NCBI GenBank assembly: GCA_046729975.1
Contig: JBKPHS010000209.1
Coordinates: 1 to 17,839 of the forward strand
Direction: 5' to 3'
Source: JBKPHS01 sp046729975
Lineage (GTDB): Bacteria > Actinomycetota > Thermoleophilia > Solirubrobacterales > Thermoleophilaceae
Length of the DNA: 17,839 nucleotides
Within the stretch, counting starts at the first letter, position 1; each line of letters begins with the position of its first letter. The position numbers were made by a program, and so were the translations under genes. Shown in pieces: positions 8,102-15,592 of the stretch. The notes below the pieces were generated by a model, which ran no database searches, was not told where the DNA came from, and saw nothing but the letters and a program-made list of their open reading frames with translations.

Positions 8102-8667
8102 CCGGGCGAGCGCTCGGGCGCGATCCGCTCGCGCGCCTCCTCTATGCGCCTGCGCACGTTCAGGAAGTAGTCGACGCCCGAGACCAGCGTGATGGCGACC
8201 GTCGCGTAGACCAGCGCGTCCACCCAGACGGCGCCCGCGTCGCTCGCAGCGATCAGCGCCAGCACCATCGCCACCTGGAAGATCGTCTTCAGCTTCCCGA
8301 GGGCGCTCGACGCGATCACGGCGCCCTGCGCGCCTGCGGCGATCCGCAGCGCGCTGACGGCGAACTCGCGCGCGATGATCACCATCGCGACCCAGGCGGC
8401 GACCCGGCCGAGGCTCACGAGTGAGACGAGCGCGGCAGCGATCAGCAGCTTGTCGGCCACCGGGTCCATCACCTTGCCGAACGTGGTGACGCTCCGCCGC
8501 GAGCGCGCGAGGTAGCCGTCCAGCCCGTCGGTGCAGGCGGCGACGGCGAACACGATCGCCGCCACGGTGTCCCCGTGCGGGGTCTCCACGGTCAGCGCCA
8601 CCACCAGCACGGGCACGAGCAGGATGCGGACGACCGTGAGCGCGTTCGGCAGGTTGAGCGGGAACAT
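8098..8667 (-). CDS. pgsA: CDP-diacylglycerol--glycerol-3-phosphate 3-phosphatidyltransferase
   Basis: 189-residue integral membrane protein that makes phosphatidylglycerol phosphate from CDP-diacylglycerol and glycerol-3-phosphate. It begins with NLPNALTVVRILLVPVLV, typical of PgsA, and has the complete CDP-alcohol phosphotransferase motif: Asp47, Asp50-Gly51, Ala54-Arg55, Gly64, Asp68 and Asp72. Four to six hydrophobic helices follow and the tail is basic. Another CDP-alcohol transferase (such as phosphatidylinositol phosphate synthase) is possible, but the N-terminus favours PgsA. ATG 8667 overlaps the stop of the DUF3817 gene (TGATG), which supports this start and translational coupling. 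Confidence 0.9.
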   Translation of the reverse strand: MFPLNLPNALTVVRILLVPVLVVALTVETPHGDTVAAIVFAVAACTDGLDGYLARSRRSVTTFGKVMDPVADKLLIAAALVSLVSLGRVAAWVAMVIIAREFAVSALRIAAGAQGAVIASSALGKLKTIFQVAMVLALIAASDAGAVWVDALVYATVAITLVSGVDYFLNVRRRIEEARERIAPERSPG

Positions 8668-8951
8668 CAGCGTGAGGCTACCCGCGACCGCCACCTGATC
8701 ACCTCGATCCCCACGCTGCTCCCCACCGGACCAAGCGGCGACACGGTGGCCGCAAGCAGGGGCCAGGGGAAGACGCCGCGCCGGCAGCCGACCGCGACGA
8801 GCCCGCAGAGCACGATCCAGCCGATCCCATGGCACCACCCGAGCACCATCTCGGCGTGCTCGTCGATCCCGCCGAGCCAGACGACGACGAGCGCGCTGAA
8901 CAGCACCACCTCGAGCGCTGAGTAGATGCGGACCGCCTGGAAGTAGGACAC
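8667..8951 (-). CDS. DUF3817 integral membrane protein
   Basis: 94 residues, three hydrophobic segments: VRIYSALEVVLFSALVVVWL, a central segment with WCHGIGWIVLCGLVAVG, and FPWPLLAATVSPLGPVGSSV. The early Arg/Glu in the first helix and the HG in the second fit DUF3817, small actinobacterial membrane proteins of unknown role. GTG 8951 was chosen because GGAGG lies 10 nt upstream and the length then fits the family; the frame is open further upstream without similarity. The stop overlaps the pgsA start by one base, so the two genes form an operon, suggesting an envelope or lipid role (inference). Confidence 0.82.
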   Translation of the reverse strand: MSYFQAVRIYSALEVVLFSALVVVWLGGIDEHAEMVLGWCHGIGWIVLCGLVAVGCRRGVFPWPLLAATVSPLGPVGSSVGIEVIRWRSRVASR

Positions 8952-9057
8952 GCTCAGGCGGCCTCCGCGGTGATGGGCGAGGTTGGGCTCCACATCCGAA
9001 AGACTGCCACGCCGTAAGAGGTCCGCCCCGCAGCCATGGATTAGCGTTCCGAGCCGC

Positions 9058-10008
9058 ATGCAGGTCCTGCAACCGGTGTCACGCCGGTCACGACCGAGGC
9101 GGCGGCGCAGGATCGGCCTCGCCGTCCTGGTCCTGCTGGTCGCGGCGCTTGTCGTCAACACCGTGGTGCTCGACAACGAGACGGACTCCGCGCGGGCGCG
9201 CGACGGTGGCCGGGTGCTGCGGCTTGCGGGCGCGGACCTCAATGTGCGGGTGGACGGCGACCGGCGCGACCCGCCCGTCGTGCTCCTGCACTGCTTCAGC
9301 TGCTCGATCCGCTGGTGGCAGCCCGTCGCCAGCGACCTCGCGAAAGATCATCGAGTGATCCGCATCGACCTGCTCGGCCACGGCGGCTCGGACAAGCCGA
9401 AGGAGGGCTACTCGATGGAGACTCAGGCCGGGTTCGTCGCCCAAGCGCTCGCCAAGCTCCGCGTACACGGTGCGACGGTCGCGGGCCATTCGATGGGCGG
9501 GACGGTGGCGACCGCGCTCGCCGAGCGCGGCCGCGGCGTGGTCGACCGGGTCGTGATCGTCGACACCGCGCCGACCCACGAGCTCGGCCAGCTGCCGTTC
9601 CTGGCACGGGTCGGCTTCTGGCCCGTGATCGGCGAGGCCATCGCGAGAGTCGCTCCGGACCCCCTGGTCGAGAACGAGCTGGCCAAGGCCTTCGCCGACG
9701 ACGTCGATGTCCCGGACTTCGCCATCGACGACTTCCGCGAGATGACCTACAGCTCCTACGACAAGAGCCCCGCGGCAAGCGACGACTACGGCTCGGAGCG
9801 CTCGCTCAGGGACCGCCTCGCCGCGACCCGGCTGCCCCTGCTGGCCGTCTTCGGGTCCGAGGACAGGCTGATCGACGCCGACGACTCGCTGACCGAGTAC
9901 CGAAAGGTGCCGGGCGCCCGCGTCCGCGAGATACGCGGCGCCGGCCACTCGCCGCCCCTCGAGCGGCCGCGGGAGGTGGCGCGCCTGATACGCGCGTTTG
10001 CTCGGTAG
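9058..10008 (+). CDS. Membrane-anchored alpha/beta hydrolase
   Basis: 316 residues. A very basic N-terminus (RRSRPRRRRR) and one transmembrane helix (about 20-38) are followed by an alpha/beta-hydrolase domain that should face outward. The catalytic set is present: nucleophile Ser145 in AGHSMGG, acid Asp269 in GSEDRLID, and His297 in GAGHSPP. The oxyanion strand reads LLHCFSCS, with Cys in place of the usual Gly after His. Substrate is unknown (ester, epoxide or halide cannot be told apart). ATG 9058 starts just before the basic stretch; TTG 8983 in the same frame would add 25 residues. Neither has a good ribosome-binding site. It is divergent from the DUF3817-pgsA pair. Confidence 0.88.
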   Translation: MQVLQPVSRRSRPRRRRRIGLAVLVLLVAALVVNTVVLDNETDSARARDGGRVLRLAGADLNVRVDGDRRDPPVVLLHCFSCSIRWWQPVASDLAKDHRVIRIDLLGHGGSDKPKEGYSMETQAGFVAQALAKLRVHGATVAGHSMGGTVATALAERGRGVVDRVVIVDTAPTHELGQLPFLARVGFWPVIGEAIARVAPDPLVENELAKAFADDVDVPDFAIDDFREMTYSSYDKSPAASDDYGSERSLRDRLAATRLPLLAVFGSEDRLIDADDSLTEYRKVPGARVREIRGAGHSPPLERPREVARLIRAFAR

Positions 10009-10019
10009 GGGAACTCGAC

Positions 10020-10454
10020 TTAGGCCAGTGTGGGGTCGCGCGAGAGCTCGACGACCCGCCGTGCCAGGGCCCGCAGGACCTTGCGCTCCACGCGCGGGTT
10101 CTCGTCGACCAGGTGCCGGAAGTCCCTCCGCGTCAGCACGAACAGGCGGAGTGGCGTCTTCGCCGTGACGGTCGCCATCCGCGGCGTGTCCTCGAGCAGA
10201 GCTATCTCCCCGAAGAAGTCGCCGGCGCCGCGCGTCGCGACGCGCTTGCCCTTCCTGGTGATCTCGACCTTCCCGTCGATGATCACGAAGAACTCCTGGC
10301 CAACCTCGCCCTCCTTGCACAGCACTTGCCCGGGCGGGACCTCGAGATCGTCACTCATCCGCGCGAGCTGAACGAGCTCCTTGCGCGACAGGCCCTCGAA
10401 GAGCGGGGCGCTCCTGAGAGCGTCGACCTTCGTGTCCTGGGGGAACAGTTTCAC
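10020..10454 (-). CDS. Single-domain cyclic-nucleotide-binding protein
   Basis: 144 residues consisting of little more than one CNB domain: PLFEGLSRKELVQLARM, then CKEGEVGQEFFVIIDGKVEI, and a phosphate-binding cassette GDFFGEIALLEDTPRMATV (starting at residue 78) with Glu83 and Arg92, the residues that contact ribose and phosphate in cAMP-binding members. No DNA-binding, kinase or channel domain follows, only a short basic helix, so it must act through a partner. The start is GTG 10454, 4 nt after the stop of the hydrolase-cyclase gene; the two are almost certainly cotranscribed. It looks like the receiver of a cyclic-nucleotide signal. Ligand (cAMP, cGMP or other) cannot be told from sequence. 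Confidence 0.9.
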   Translation of the reverse strand: MKLFPQDTKVDALRSAPLFEGLSRKELVQLARMSDDLEVPPGQVLCKEGEVGQEFFVIIDGKVEITRKGKRVATRGAGDFFGEIALLEDTPRMATVTAKTPLRLFVLTRRDFRHLVDENPRVERKVLRALARRVVELSRDPTLA

Positions 10455-10458
10455 GCGG

Positions 10459-11829
10459 CTACCCTAATCGCGCGCGCTCGCGCACGCGAGCCGCGAACAG
10501 GCGCCACTCCCCGGGGACGCCCTTGAGCGCACGCACGCCTCGGTCATCGAAGTCGATGCCGGAGCCCGCCGCGAGGTCCCTCACGATGCCCGATACGAGC
10601 ACCTCGGATGGCTGCGCCTCGGCCGCGATTCGGGCGCCGATGTGGACGGCGATCCCCTCCACCTTGCCGCCGACGACCTCAACCTCGCCCGTGTGAATTC
10701 CGGCTCGAAGGTCGAGCCCGAGCTCAGCGACCGCGGTGAGGGCGCCGTGTGCGCAGGCGATCGCACGCGCCGGCCCGTCGAACGTTGCGACGAAACCGTC
10801 GCCGGTGCTGCGGATCTCCTTGCCGCCGTATCTGGCGAGCTGAGCGCGGACGGCGGCGTGGTGGGCCTCGAGGAGCTCGCGCCAGCGCTGGTCGCCCAGC
10901 TCCGCAGCGCGTGACGTCGATTCCACGATGTCGGTGAAGAGCACGGTGGTGAGCACCCGTTCCGGGGAAGTGTCCACGCGGCCCTCGGACAGGAATCGGT
11001 CCACGATCTCGGGGACGCTTGGGTCGGCGTAGATGCTCGTGTCAGGCGCCGTCGTCTCGACAGCCTCGGCGTTCGGAATGCGCTCGGCCATATACATGCA
11101 GCCCTCCCGCCACTCGGGGCGGTAGATGACGAGCGTGGGCACCGAGATCGTCGGGAGCACCTCGCGGATGTCAGTCTCCATCAGGACCCGCATGAACCAC
11201 GCGGCGGCGCCGGGGCTCGCGGCAAGGCGCTCGTGGTTCACGTGCCAGTGCTCGAACTCCGGGTCGTCGGCGAAGCTCGGGAAGTAACGCCGCAGCTCGG
11301 CGCGCTGGTACTCACGGGTCCCCCAGCTCGACCGCGCTTCGCGCACGCGCCGGTGCCAGTACTCAACCGGATCGCCGGCCGGAAAATCCGGGGCGGAGAC
11401 GACCCGCGGCCATGTGTTATGGAGGATGAGGGCGGCGACGCGCTCCGGGTAGGTGGCGGCGAACACTGCGCAGAGCTGCCCTCCAGGAGAGCCGGCGCCC
11501 AGCAGCGCCGCCCGATCGGAGCCGGCAGCGTCCATGACCGCGCGGATGTCGTCCATTCGGGTCTCGAGCGTGGGCAGGTCCCTGGGCCGGTCAGAGAGAC
11601 CCGTCCCTCGCTTGTCGAACAGGATCAACCGGGAGAACGATGTGAGCTGGCTGCAGAAGTCGACGAAGATCGGCTGCTCCCACGCCCACACCAGGTTGAT
11701 CATGTAGGGCACGAACAGCACGTCCACCGGGCCGTCGCCGACCACCTGATACGCGATGCTCACGTCGCCGCTCCGCGCGTAGCGGACGTCCGGCGTCTCG
11801 AGGTTCACGGCGCAAACACTAAGAGCCAC
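10459..11829 (-). CDS. Alpha/beta hydrolase - class III nucleotidyl cyclase fusion
   Basis: 456 residues. Residues about 14-280 are an alpha/beta-hydrolase domain (RYARSGDVSIAYQVVGDG; elbow GAGSPGG with Ser114); the usual late DH(F/L)PW His is missing (APDTSIYAD), so this half may be a sensor. Residues about 290-450 are a class III cyclase domain with metal ligands Asp300 (LFTDIVEST) and Asp344 (STGDGF) and transition-state Arg400. Substrate-specifying Lys (four before Asp344) is Arg340, the usual Asp/Thr is Lys389, and the transition-state Asn is His396, so activity or specificity is uncertain. Mycobacterial Rv1900c has the same domain order. Start GTG 11829 or GTG 11808; neither has a clear ribosome-binding site. 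It is followed 4 nt later by a CNB protein. Confidence 0.9.
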   Translation of the reverse strand: MALSVCAVNLETPDVRYARSGDVSIAYQVVGDGPVDVLFVPYMINLVWAWEQPIFVDFCSQLTSFSRLILFDKRGTGLSDRPRDLPTLETRMDDIRAVMDAAGSDRAALLGAGSPGGQLCAVFAATYPERVAALILHNTWPRVVSAPDFPAGDPVEYWHRRVREARSSWGTREYQRAELRRYFPSFADDPEFEHWHVNHERLAASPGAAAWFMRVLMETDIREVLPTISVPTLVIYRPEWREGCMYMAERIPNAEAVETTAPDTSIYADPSVPEIVDRFLSEGRVDTSPERVLTTVLFTDIVESTSRAAELGDQRWRELLEAHHAAVRAQLARYGGKEIRSTGDGFVATFDGPARAIACAHGALTAVAELGLDLRAGIHTGEVEVVGGKVEGIAVHIGARIAAEAQPSEVLVSGIVRDLAAGSGIDFDDRGVRALKGVPGEWRLFAARVRERARLG

Positions 11830-11871
11830 GGGTACACGTATCTGCAGGATCTCGGTACTTCGACGACGACG

Positions 11872-12240
11872 GTGCCAACCACGGTGACAATCACGCGCAA
11901 AGAGCGCAAGGCGTTCCTACGCGCCGCGTCAGCCGACCTCGCCCGTGTGGCTGACGACGCCAGGAAGCTGCTCGCGGAGGGGGACCGCGCTGGGGCCGAC
12001 GATCTAGCCAAGCGGGTTCAACCGCTCCTGGAGCTGGGCAGGCAGCTAAGGCGGGGACAGGCTCGCGGCCGCGGCCTTCGCAAGACATACGAGTTGAAGC
12101 TGGAGGGTGGGCTCGAGGACCTGCTGGCCGTTTGGGCCCGAGGAGAGTGGTGGTTTCCGCCTCGGCCACGCCCGAACCGGCGGCGAGGATGGATTCGTGG
12201 GTCTCGGCTCCTTCGCCGTCCGCGCTCCCACGACCGGTAG
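11872..12240 (+). CDS. Hypothetical small basic protein (doubtful)
   Basis: 122 codons from GTG 11872 (GTG 11884 also possible), divergent from the cyclase gene. The first ~90 residues look protein-like: RKERKAFLRAASADLARVADDARKLLAEGDRAGADDLAKRV, then LRKTYELKLEGGLEDLLAVW, mostly charged helices. The last ~30 residues (from WWFPPRPRPNRR on) are Arg/Pro-rich and look like out-of-frame GC-rich sequence, so the true end may be shifted. No family recognised and no ribosome-binding site. A strong hairpin 12 nt after the stop would suit a terminator and slightly supports a real transcript. Confidence 0.4.
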   Translation: MPTTVTITRKERKAFLRAASADLARVADDARKLLAEGDRAGADDLAKRVQPLLELGRQLRRGQARGRGLRKTYELKLEGGLEDLLAVWARGEWWFPPRPRPNRRRGWIRGSRLLRRPRSHDR

Positions 12241-12252
12241 GCGCTCGTTGGC

Positions 12253-12294
12253 AATCCGTGTCGTGCGGGCGCCAGGCGGCGCCACGCACGGATT
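12253..12294 (+). terminator. Long bulged hairpin before hutH (terminator or leader structure)
   Basis: Left arm AATCCGTG-T-CGTG-CGG-GCGCC, loop AGGC, right arm GGCGC-CACG-CACGGATT: 17 base pairs with 1-nt and 3-nt bulges. It starts 12 nt after the preceding ORF and ends 42 nt before hutH. The tail TTTGTC is only partly T-rich. It may be an intrinsic terminator, or a leader structure or operator for the hut operon. Confidence 0.5.
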
Positions 12295-12336
12295 TGTCAG
12301 CCAGAATGCGCGCGGCGATGTGATCGAATTTCGGAG

Positions 12337-13878
12337 ATGCACACGGCGACGATCGAGCTGACCGGCGACCGGATAGAGCCGGCCGACGTCGTTGCCGTCG
12401 CCCGCCGCGGAGCGCCGGCTCGGCTGTCCGACGAGGCCCGCGCGGCGATGACCGAGAGTGCGGCCGTGGTAGAACGGCTCGCCGCTTCGGACCGGCCCGT
12501 TTACGGCGTCTCGACGGGATTCGGGTCGCTCACGGGCACCTGGATCCCGCCGGAGCGTCGCGAGGAGCTGCAGCGCGCCCTTCTCCGCTCGCACGCCGCG
12601 GGCATGGGCCCGCCGGTCGAGCGTGAGGTGGTTCGCGCGATGATGTTCCTCAGGACCCGCTCGCTGTCAATGGGCCGCTCCGGGGCGCGCCCGGTCGTTG
12701 CCGACACAATGCTCGACCTGCTGGCGGCCGGGCTGGACCCCGTGGTCCCCGAGCACGGCTCGCTTGGGGCGAGTGGCGATCTCGCTCCCCTGGCTCACTG
12801 CGGCTTGGCGCTGATGGGCGAGGGCGAGGTCTGGAACGCCGCGGGAGATCGCGTCCCGGCCGCCGAAGCGCTGGCCGGCGCGTCGATCGAGCCGCTCACG
12901 CTCACCGCTAAGGAGGGGCTCGCCCTGATCAATGGCACGGATGGCATGCTCGGGATGCTGCTGCTGGCCCTCCACGATCTGACCGGGCTGCTCAAGGTCG
13001 CGGATGTCACGGCGGCCATGTCGACGGAGGCGCTCCTCGGCACCGACCGGGCGTTCGCCCCCGACCTCATCGCGATGCGCCCGCAGCCCGGCCAGGCGCG
13101 CAGCGCGGCCAATCTCACGCGGCTGCTCGCCGGCTCCCCGATCGTGGCCAGCCATCGCTACGACGATCCGCGCGTCCAGGACGCCTACTCGGTGCGCTGC
13201 GCGCCGCAAGTGAACGGGGCGACGCGCGACACTTGGGTTCACGCGGAGAACGTTGCCTCCGCCGAGCTCCACTCGGCGATCGACAACCCCGTGGTGCTGC
13301 CCGACGGCCGCGTGGAGTCGTGCGGAAACTTCCACGGCGCGCCCGTGGCACTGGCCTGCGACTTCCTGGCCATCGCGGCGGCCGAGGTGGGGGCAATCGC
13401 GGAGCGTCGCACCGACCGCATGCTCGACCCCAGCCGCTCGTATGGCCTGCCGCCGTTCCTCGCCGAGGACCCCGGCGTGAACTCCGGGCTGATGCTGGCC
13501 CACTACACCCAAGCCGCGATGGTGGCCGAGAACCGCCGTCTTTGCGTGCCGGCGAGCAGCGACTCGCTGCCCACGAGCGCAATGCAGGAAGACCATGTCT
13601 CGATGGGCTGGGGCGCCGCCCGCAAGCTGCGCACCGTGGTCGACAACCTCGGCCGTATCCTCGCGGTCGAGCTCACCTGCGCGGCGCGGGCGCTCGATCT
13701 GCGCGCACCGCTGGAACCGGGGCCAGGCACCGCGTCGGCTCGGGCGGCGGTGCGGGCCGCGATCCCCGGGCCGGGGCCGGACCGCTGGCTGGCTCCGGAG
13801 CTCGCCGAGGCCGAGAAGCTGGTCTCCTCGGGTGCGCTCCTCGAGGCGGTCGAGGGAGCGGTCGGGAGCCTCGATTGA
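12337..13878 (+). CDS. hutH: Histidine ammonia-lyase
   Basis: 513 residues, normal family length. Removes ammonia from histidine to give urocanate, the first step of histidine catabolism, in the cytoplasm as a tetramer. The MIO cofactor triad Ala145-Ser146-Gly147 lies in GSLGASGDLAPLAH; catalytic Tyr56 is in VYGVSTGFG, Asn199 in LINGTDG, and YSVRCAPQVNG and QEDHVSMGW are also present. ATG 12337 fits the family's usual beginning (ELTGD within the first 10 residues). GGAG abuts the ATG too closely to work as a ribosome-binding site. First gene of the hut operon; its stop overlaps the hutU start (TTGA). Confidence 0.97.
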   Translation: MHTATIELTGDRIEPADVVAVARRGAPARLSDEARAAMTESAAVVERLAASDRPVYGVSTGFGSLTGTWIPPERREELQRALLRSHAAGMGPPVEREVVRAMMFLRTRSLSMGRSGARPVVADTMLDLLAAGLDPVVPEHGSLGASGDLAPLAHCGLALMGEGEVWNAAGDRVPAAEALAGASIEPLTLTAKEGLALINGTDGMLGMLLLALHDLTGLLKVADVTAAMSTEALLGTDRAFAPDLIAMRPQPGQARSAANLTRLLAGSPIVASHRYDDPRVQDAYSVRCAPQVNGATRDTWVHAENVASAELHSAIDNPVVLPDGRVESCGNFHGAPVALACDFLAIAAAEVGAIAERRTDRMLDPSRSYGLPPFLAEDPGVNSGLMLAHYTQAAMVAENRRLCVPASSDSLPTSAMQEDHVSMGWGAARKLRTVVDNLGRILAVELTCAARALDLRAPLEPGPGTASARAAVRAAIPGPGPDRWLAPELAEAEKLVSSGALLEAVEGAVGSLD

Positions 13879-15536
13879 GCGCACGGACGGTCCGCGCCTC
13901 GCGCGGCGCCGAGCTGTCGTGCCGCGGCTGGCCTCAGGAGGCGGCGCTGCGGATGCTCATGAACAACCTCGACCCGGACGTCGCCGAGCGGCCGGACGAG
14001 CTCGTCGTCTACGGCGGCACCGGTCGGGCCGCGCGCTCGTGGGAAGCGTTCGACGCCCTCGTCCGGACGCTGCGAACGCTCGCGGACGACGAGACGATGC
14101 TCGTCCAGTCGGGGAAGCCCGTGGGCGTGCTTCGCACGCATGAGTGGGCGCCGCGGGTACTGATCGCGAACTCCAACCTCGTTGGCGAGTGGGCCACCTG
14201 GGACGAGTTCCGCCGTCTCGAGGCGCTCGGACTGACGATGTACGGCCAGATGACGGCGGGGTCCTGGATCTACATCGGCAGCCAAGGAATCGTGCAGGGC
14301 ACCTACGAATGCTTCGCGGAGATCGCCCGGCGGCGCTTCGGCGGATCGCTGGCCGGCACGGTCACGCTGACGGCCGGCCTCGGCGGCATGGGCGGGGCCC
14401 AGCCGCTCGCTGTGTCGATGAACGAGGGGGTCGCTCTCTGCGTCGAGGTCGACCCCGACCGCATCCGCCGCCGGCTCGAGACCCGCTATCTCGACGAGGA
14501 GGCGGACGATCTTGGCGATGCCGTCGAGCGCTGCTTGCACGCGAGGCGGGAGCGCCGCCCGCTGAGCGTCGGCCTGTGCGGGAACGCCGCTGAGGTCGTT
14601 CCCGCGCTGCTCCGCCAAGGCTTCGAGGCGGACATCGTGACCGACCAGACGAGCGCGCACGACCCCCTGAGCGGCTACGTGCCCGCCGGCCTGACACTCG
14701 CCGAGGCCGAGAGGCTGCGCGGGGACGATCCTGAGGAGTACGTCCGCCGCGCCCGCCGGTCCGCGGCCGCCCACTGCTTCGCCATGGTCGGCTTCATGGA
14801 CGCGGGCGCCGAGGTCTTCGACTACGGCAACAGCTTGCGCGCAGAGGCGAAGCTGGGCGGGTTCGAGCGCGCCTTCGACTACCCGGGCTTCGTGCCGGCC
14901 TACATACGCCCGCTGTTCTGCGAGGGCAAGGGGCCGTTCCGGTGGGTCGCGCTATCGGGCGACCCGGACGACATCGCCGCCACGGACCGCGCCGTATTGG
15001 ACGAGTTCCCCGACGACGAGAGCCTCGCCCGCTGGATCCGCATGGCGGGCGAGCGCATCGCGTTCCAGGGGCTGCCGGCGCGGATCTGCTGGCTCGGGTA
15101 CGGCCAGCGCCGCCGGCTCGGGCTCCGCTTCAACGAGATGGTGGAGAGCGGCGAGCTGCGCGGGCCGATCGTGATCGGGCGAGACCACCTCGACTCGGGC
15201 TCGGTTGCTTCGCCCTACCGCGAGACCGAATCGATGCTCGACGGTTCGGACGCGATCGCCGACTGGCCGCTCTTGAACGCTCTCGTCAACACTGCCGCCG
15301 GGGCCTCCTGGGTCAGCATCCACGACGGCGGCGGTGTGGGAATCGGGCGTTCAATCCACGCGGGCATGGTGTGCCTTGCTGACGGGTCCGAACTCGCTGC
15401 CGAGAAGCTCGACCGCGTGTTGACGACCGACCCAGGCACCGGGGTGATGCGGCATGCCGACGCCGGCTACGAGCGCGCGCTCGAGGCGGCGGAGGAGCGC
15501 GGCGTCCGCATCCCGATGCACGAGCGCAACGGGTGA
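13875..15536 (+). CDS. hutU: Urocanate hydratase (urocanase)
   Basis: 553 residues. Converts urocanate to imidazolonepropionate with tightly bound NAD+ acting as an electrophile. The NAD-binding loop AGLGGMGGAQPLAVSMN is at about 167-183, the conserved catalytic Cys405 is in ARICWLGYGQR, and RDHLDSGSVASPYRET and HDGGGVGIGRSIHAGMV are diagnostic. TTG 13875 is the chosen start: it overlaps the hutH stop in TTGA and gives the expected N-terminus (ASRGAELSCRGWPQEAALRM), whereas the next in-frame ATG would remove conserved residues. Its stop overlaps the next start in GTGA. Confidence 0.96.
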   Translation: MSARTVRASRGAELSCRGWPQEAALRMLMNNLDPDVAERPDELVVYGGTGRAARSWEAFDALVRTLRTLADDETMLVQSGKPVGVLRTHEWAPRVLIANSNLVGEWATWDEFRRLEALGLTMYGQMTAGSWIYIGSQGIVQGTYECFAEIARRRFGGSLAGTVTLTAGLGGMGGAQPLAVSMNEGVALCVEVDPDRIRRRLETRYLDEEADDLGDAVERCLHARRERRPLSVGLCGNAAEVVPALLRQGFEADIVTDQTSAHDPLSGYVPAGLTLAEAERLRGDDPEEYVRRARRSAAAHCFAMVGFMDAGAEVFDYGNSLRAEAKLGGFERAFDYPGFVPAYIRPLFCEGKGPFRWVALSGDPDDIAATDRAVLDEFPDDESLARWIRMAGERIAFQGLPARICWLGYGQRRRLGLRFNEMVESGELRGPIVIGRDHLDSGSVASPYRETESMLDGSDAIADWPLLNALVNTAAGASWVSIHDGGGVGIGRSIHAGMVCLADGSELAAEKLDRVLTTDPGTGVMRHADAGYERALEAAEERGVRIPMHERNG

Positions 15537-15592
15537 GCCGGCGCCACGTCGTCGAGATCGCGCCCGGGCTCGTCGAGCGGGTCGGCGCGTGA
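15533..15592 (+). CDS. 19-residue ORF coupling hutU to hutF
   Basis: GTG 15533 to TGA 15592, encoding VSRRHVVEIAPGLVERVGA. Its start overlaps the hutU stop and its stop overlaps the hutF start, both as GTGA. No ribosome-binding site of its own. It could be a translated coupling peptide, or the relic of a deleted gene of which only the first codons remain. I do not recognise the peptide. Translation is inferred purely from the exact double overlap. Confidence 0.4.
   Translation: MSRRHVVEIAPGLVERVGA

Noticed and set aside
8983..9057. Longer start (TTG 8983) for the alpha/beta hydrolase
   Set aside because: It has no ribosome-binding site and adds 25 residues before the basic, membrane-anchoring N-terminus; ATG 9058 fits a normal signal-anchor better, though this is not proven.
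13503..14774. Long open frames antisense to hutH/hutU and elsewhere on the strand opposite real genes
   Set aside because: In DNA this GC-rich, antisense and shifted frames stay open by chance. These are Arg/Pro/Gly-rich without motifs, and they cover well-identified genes.
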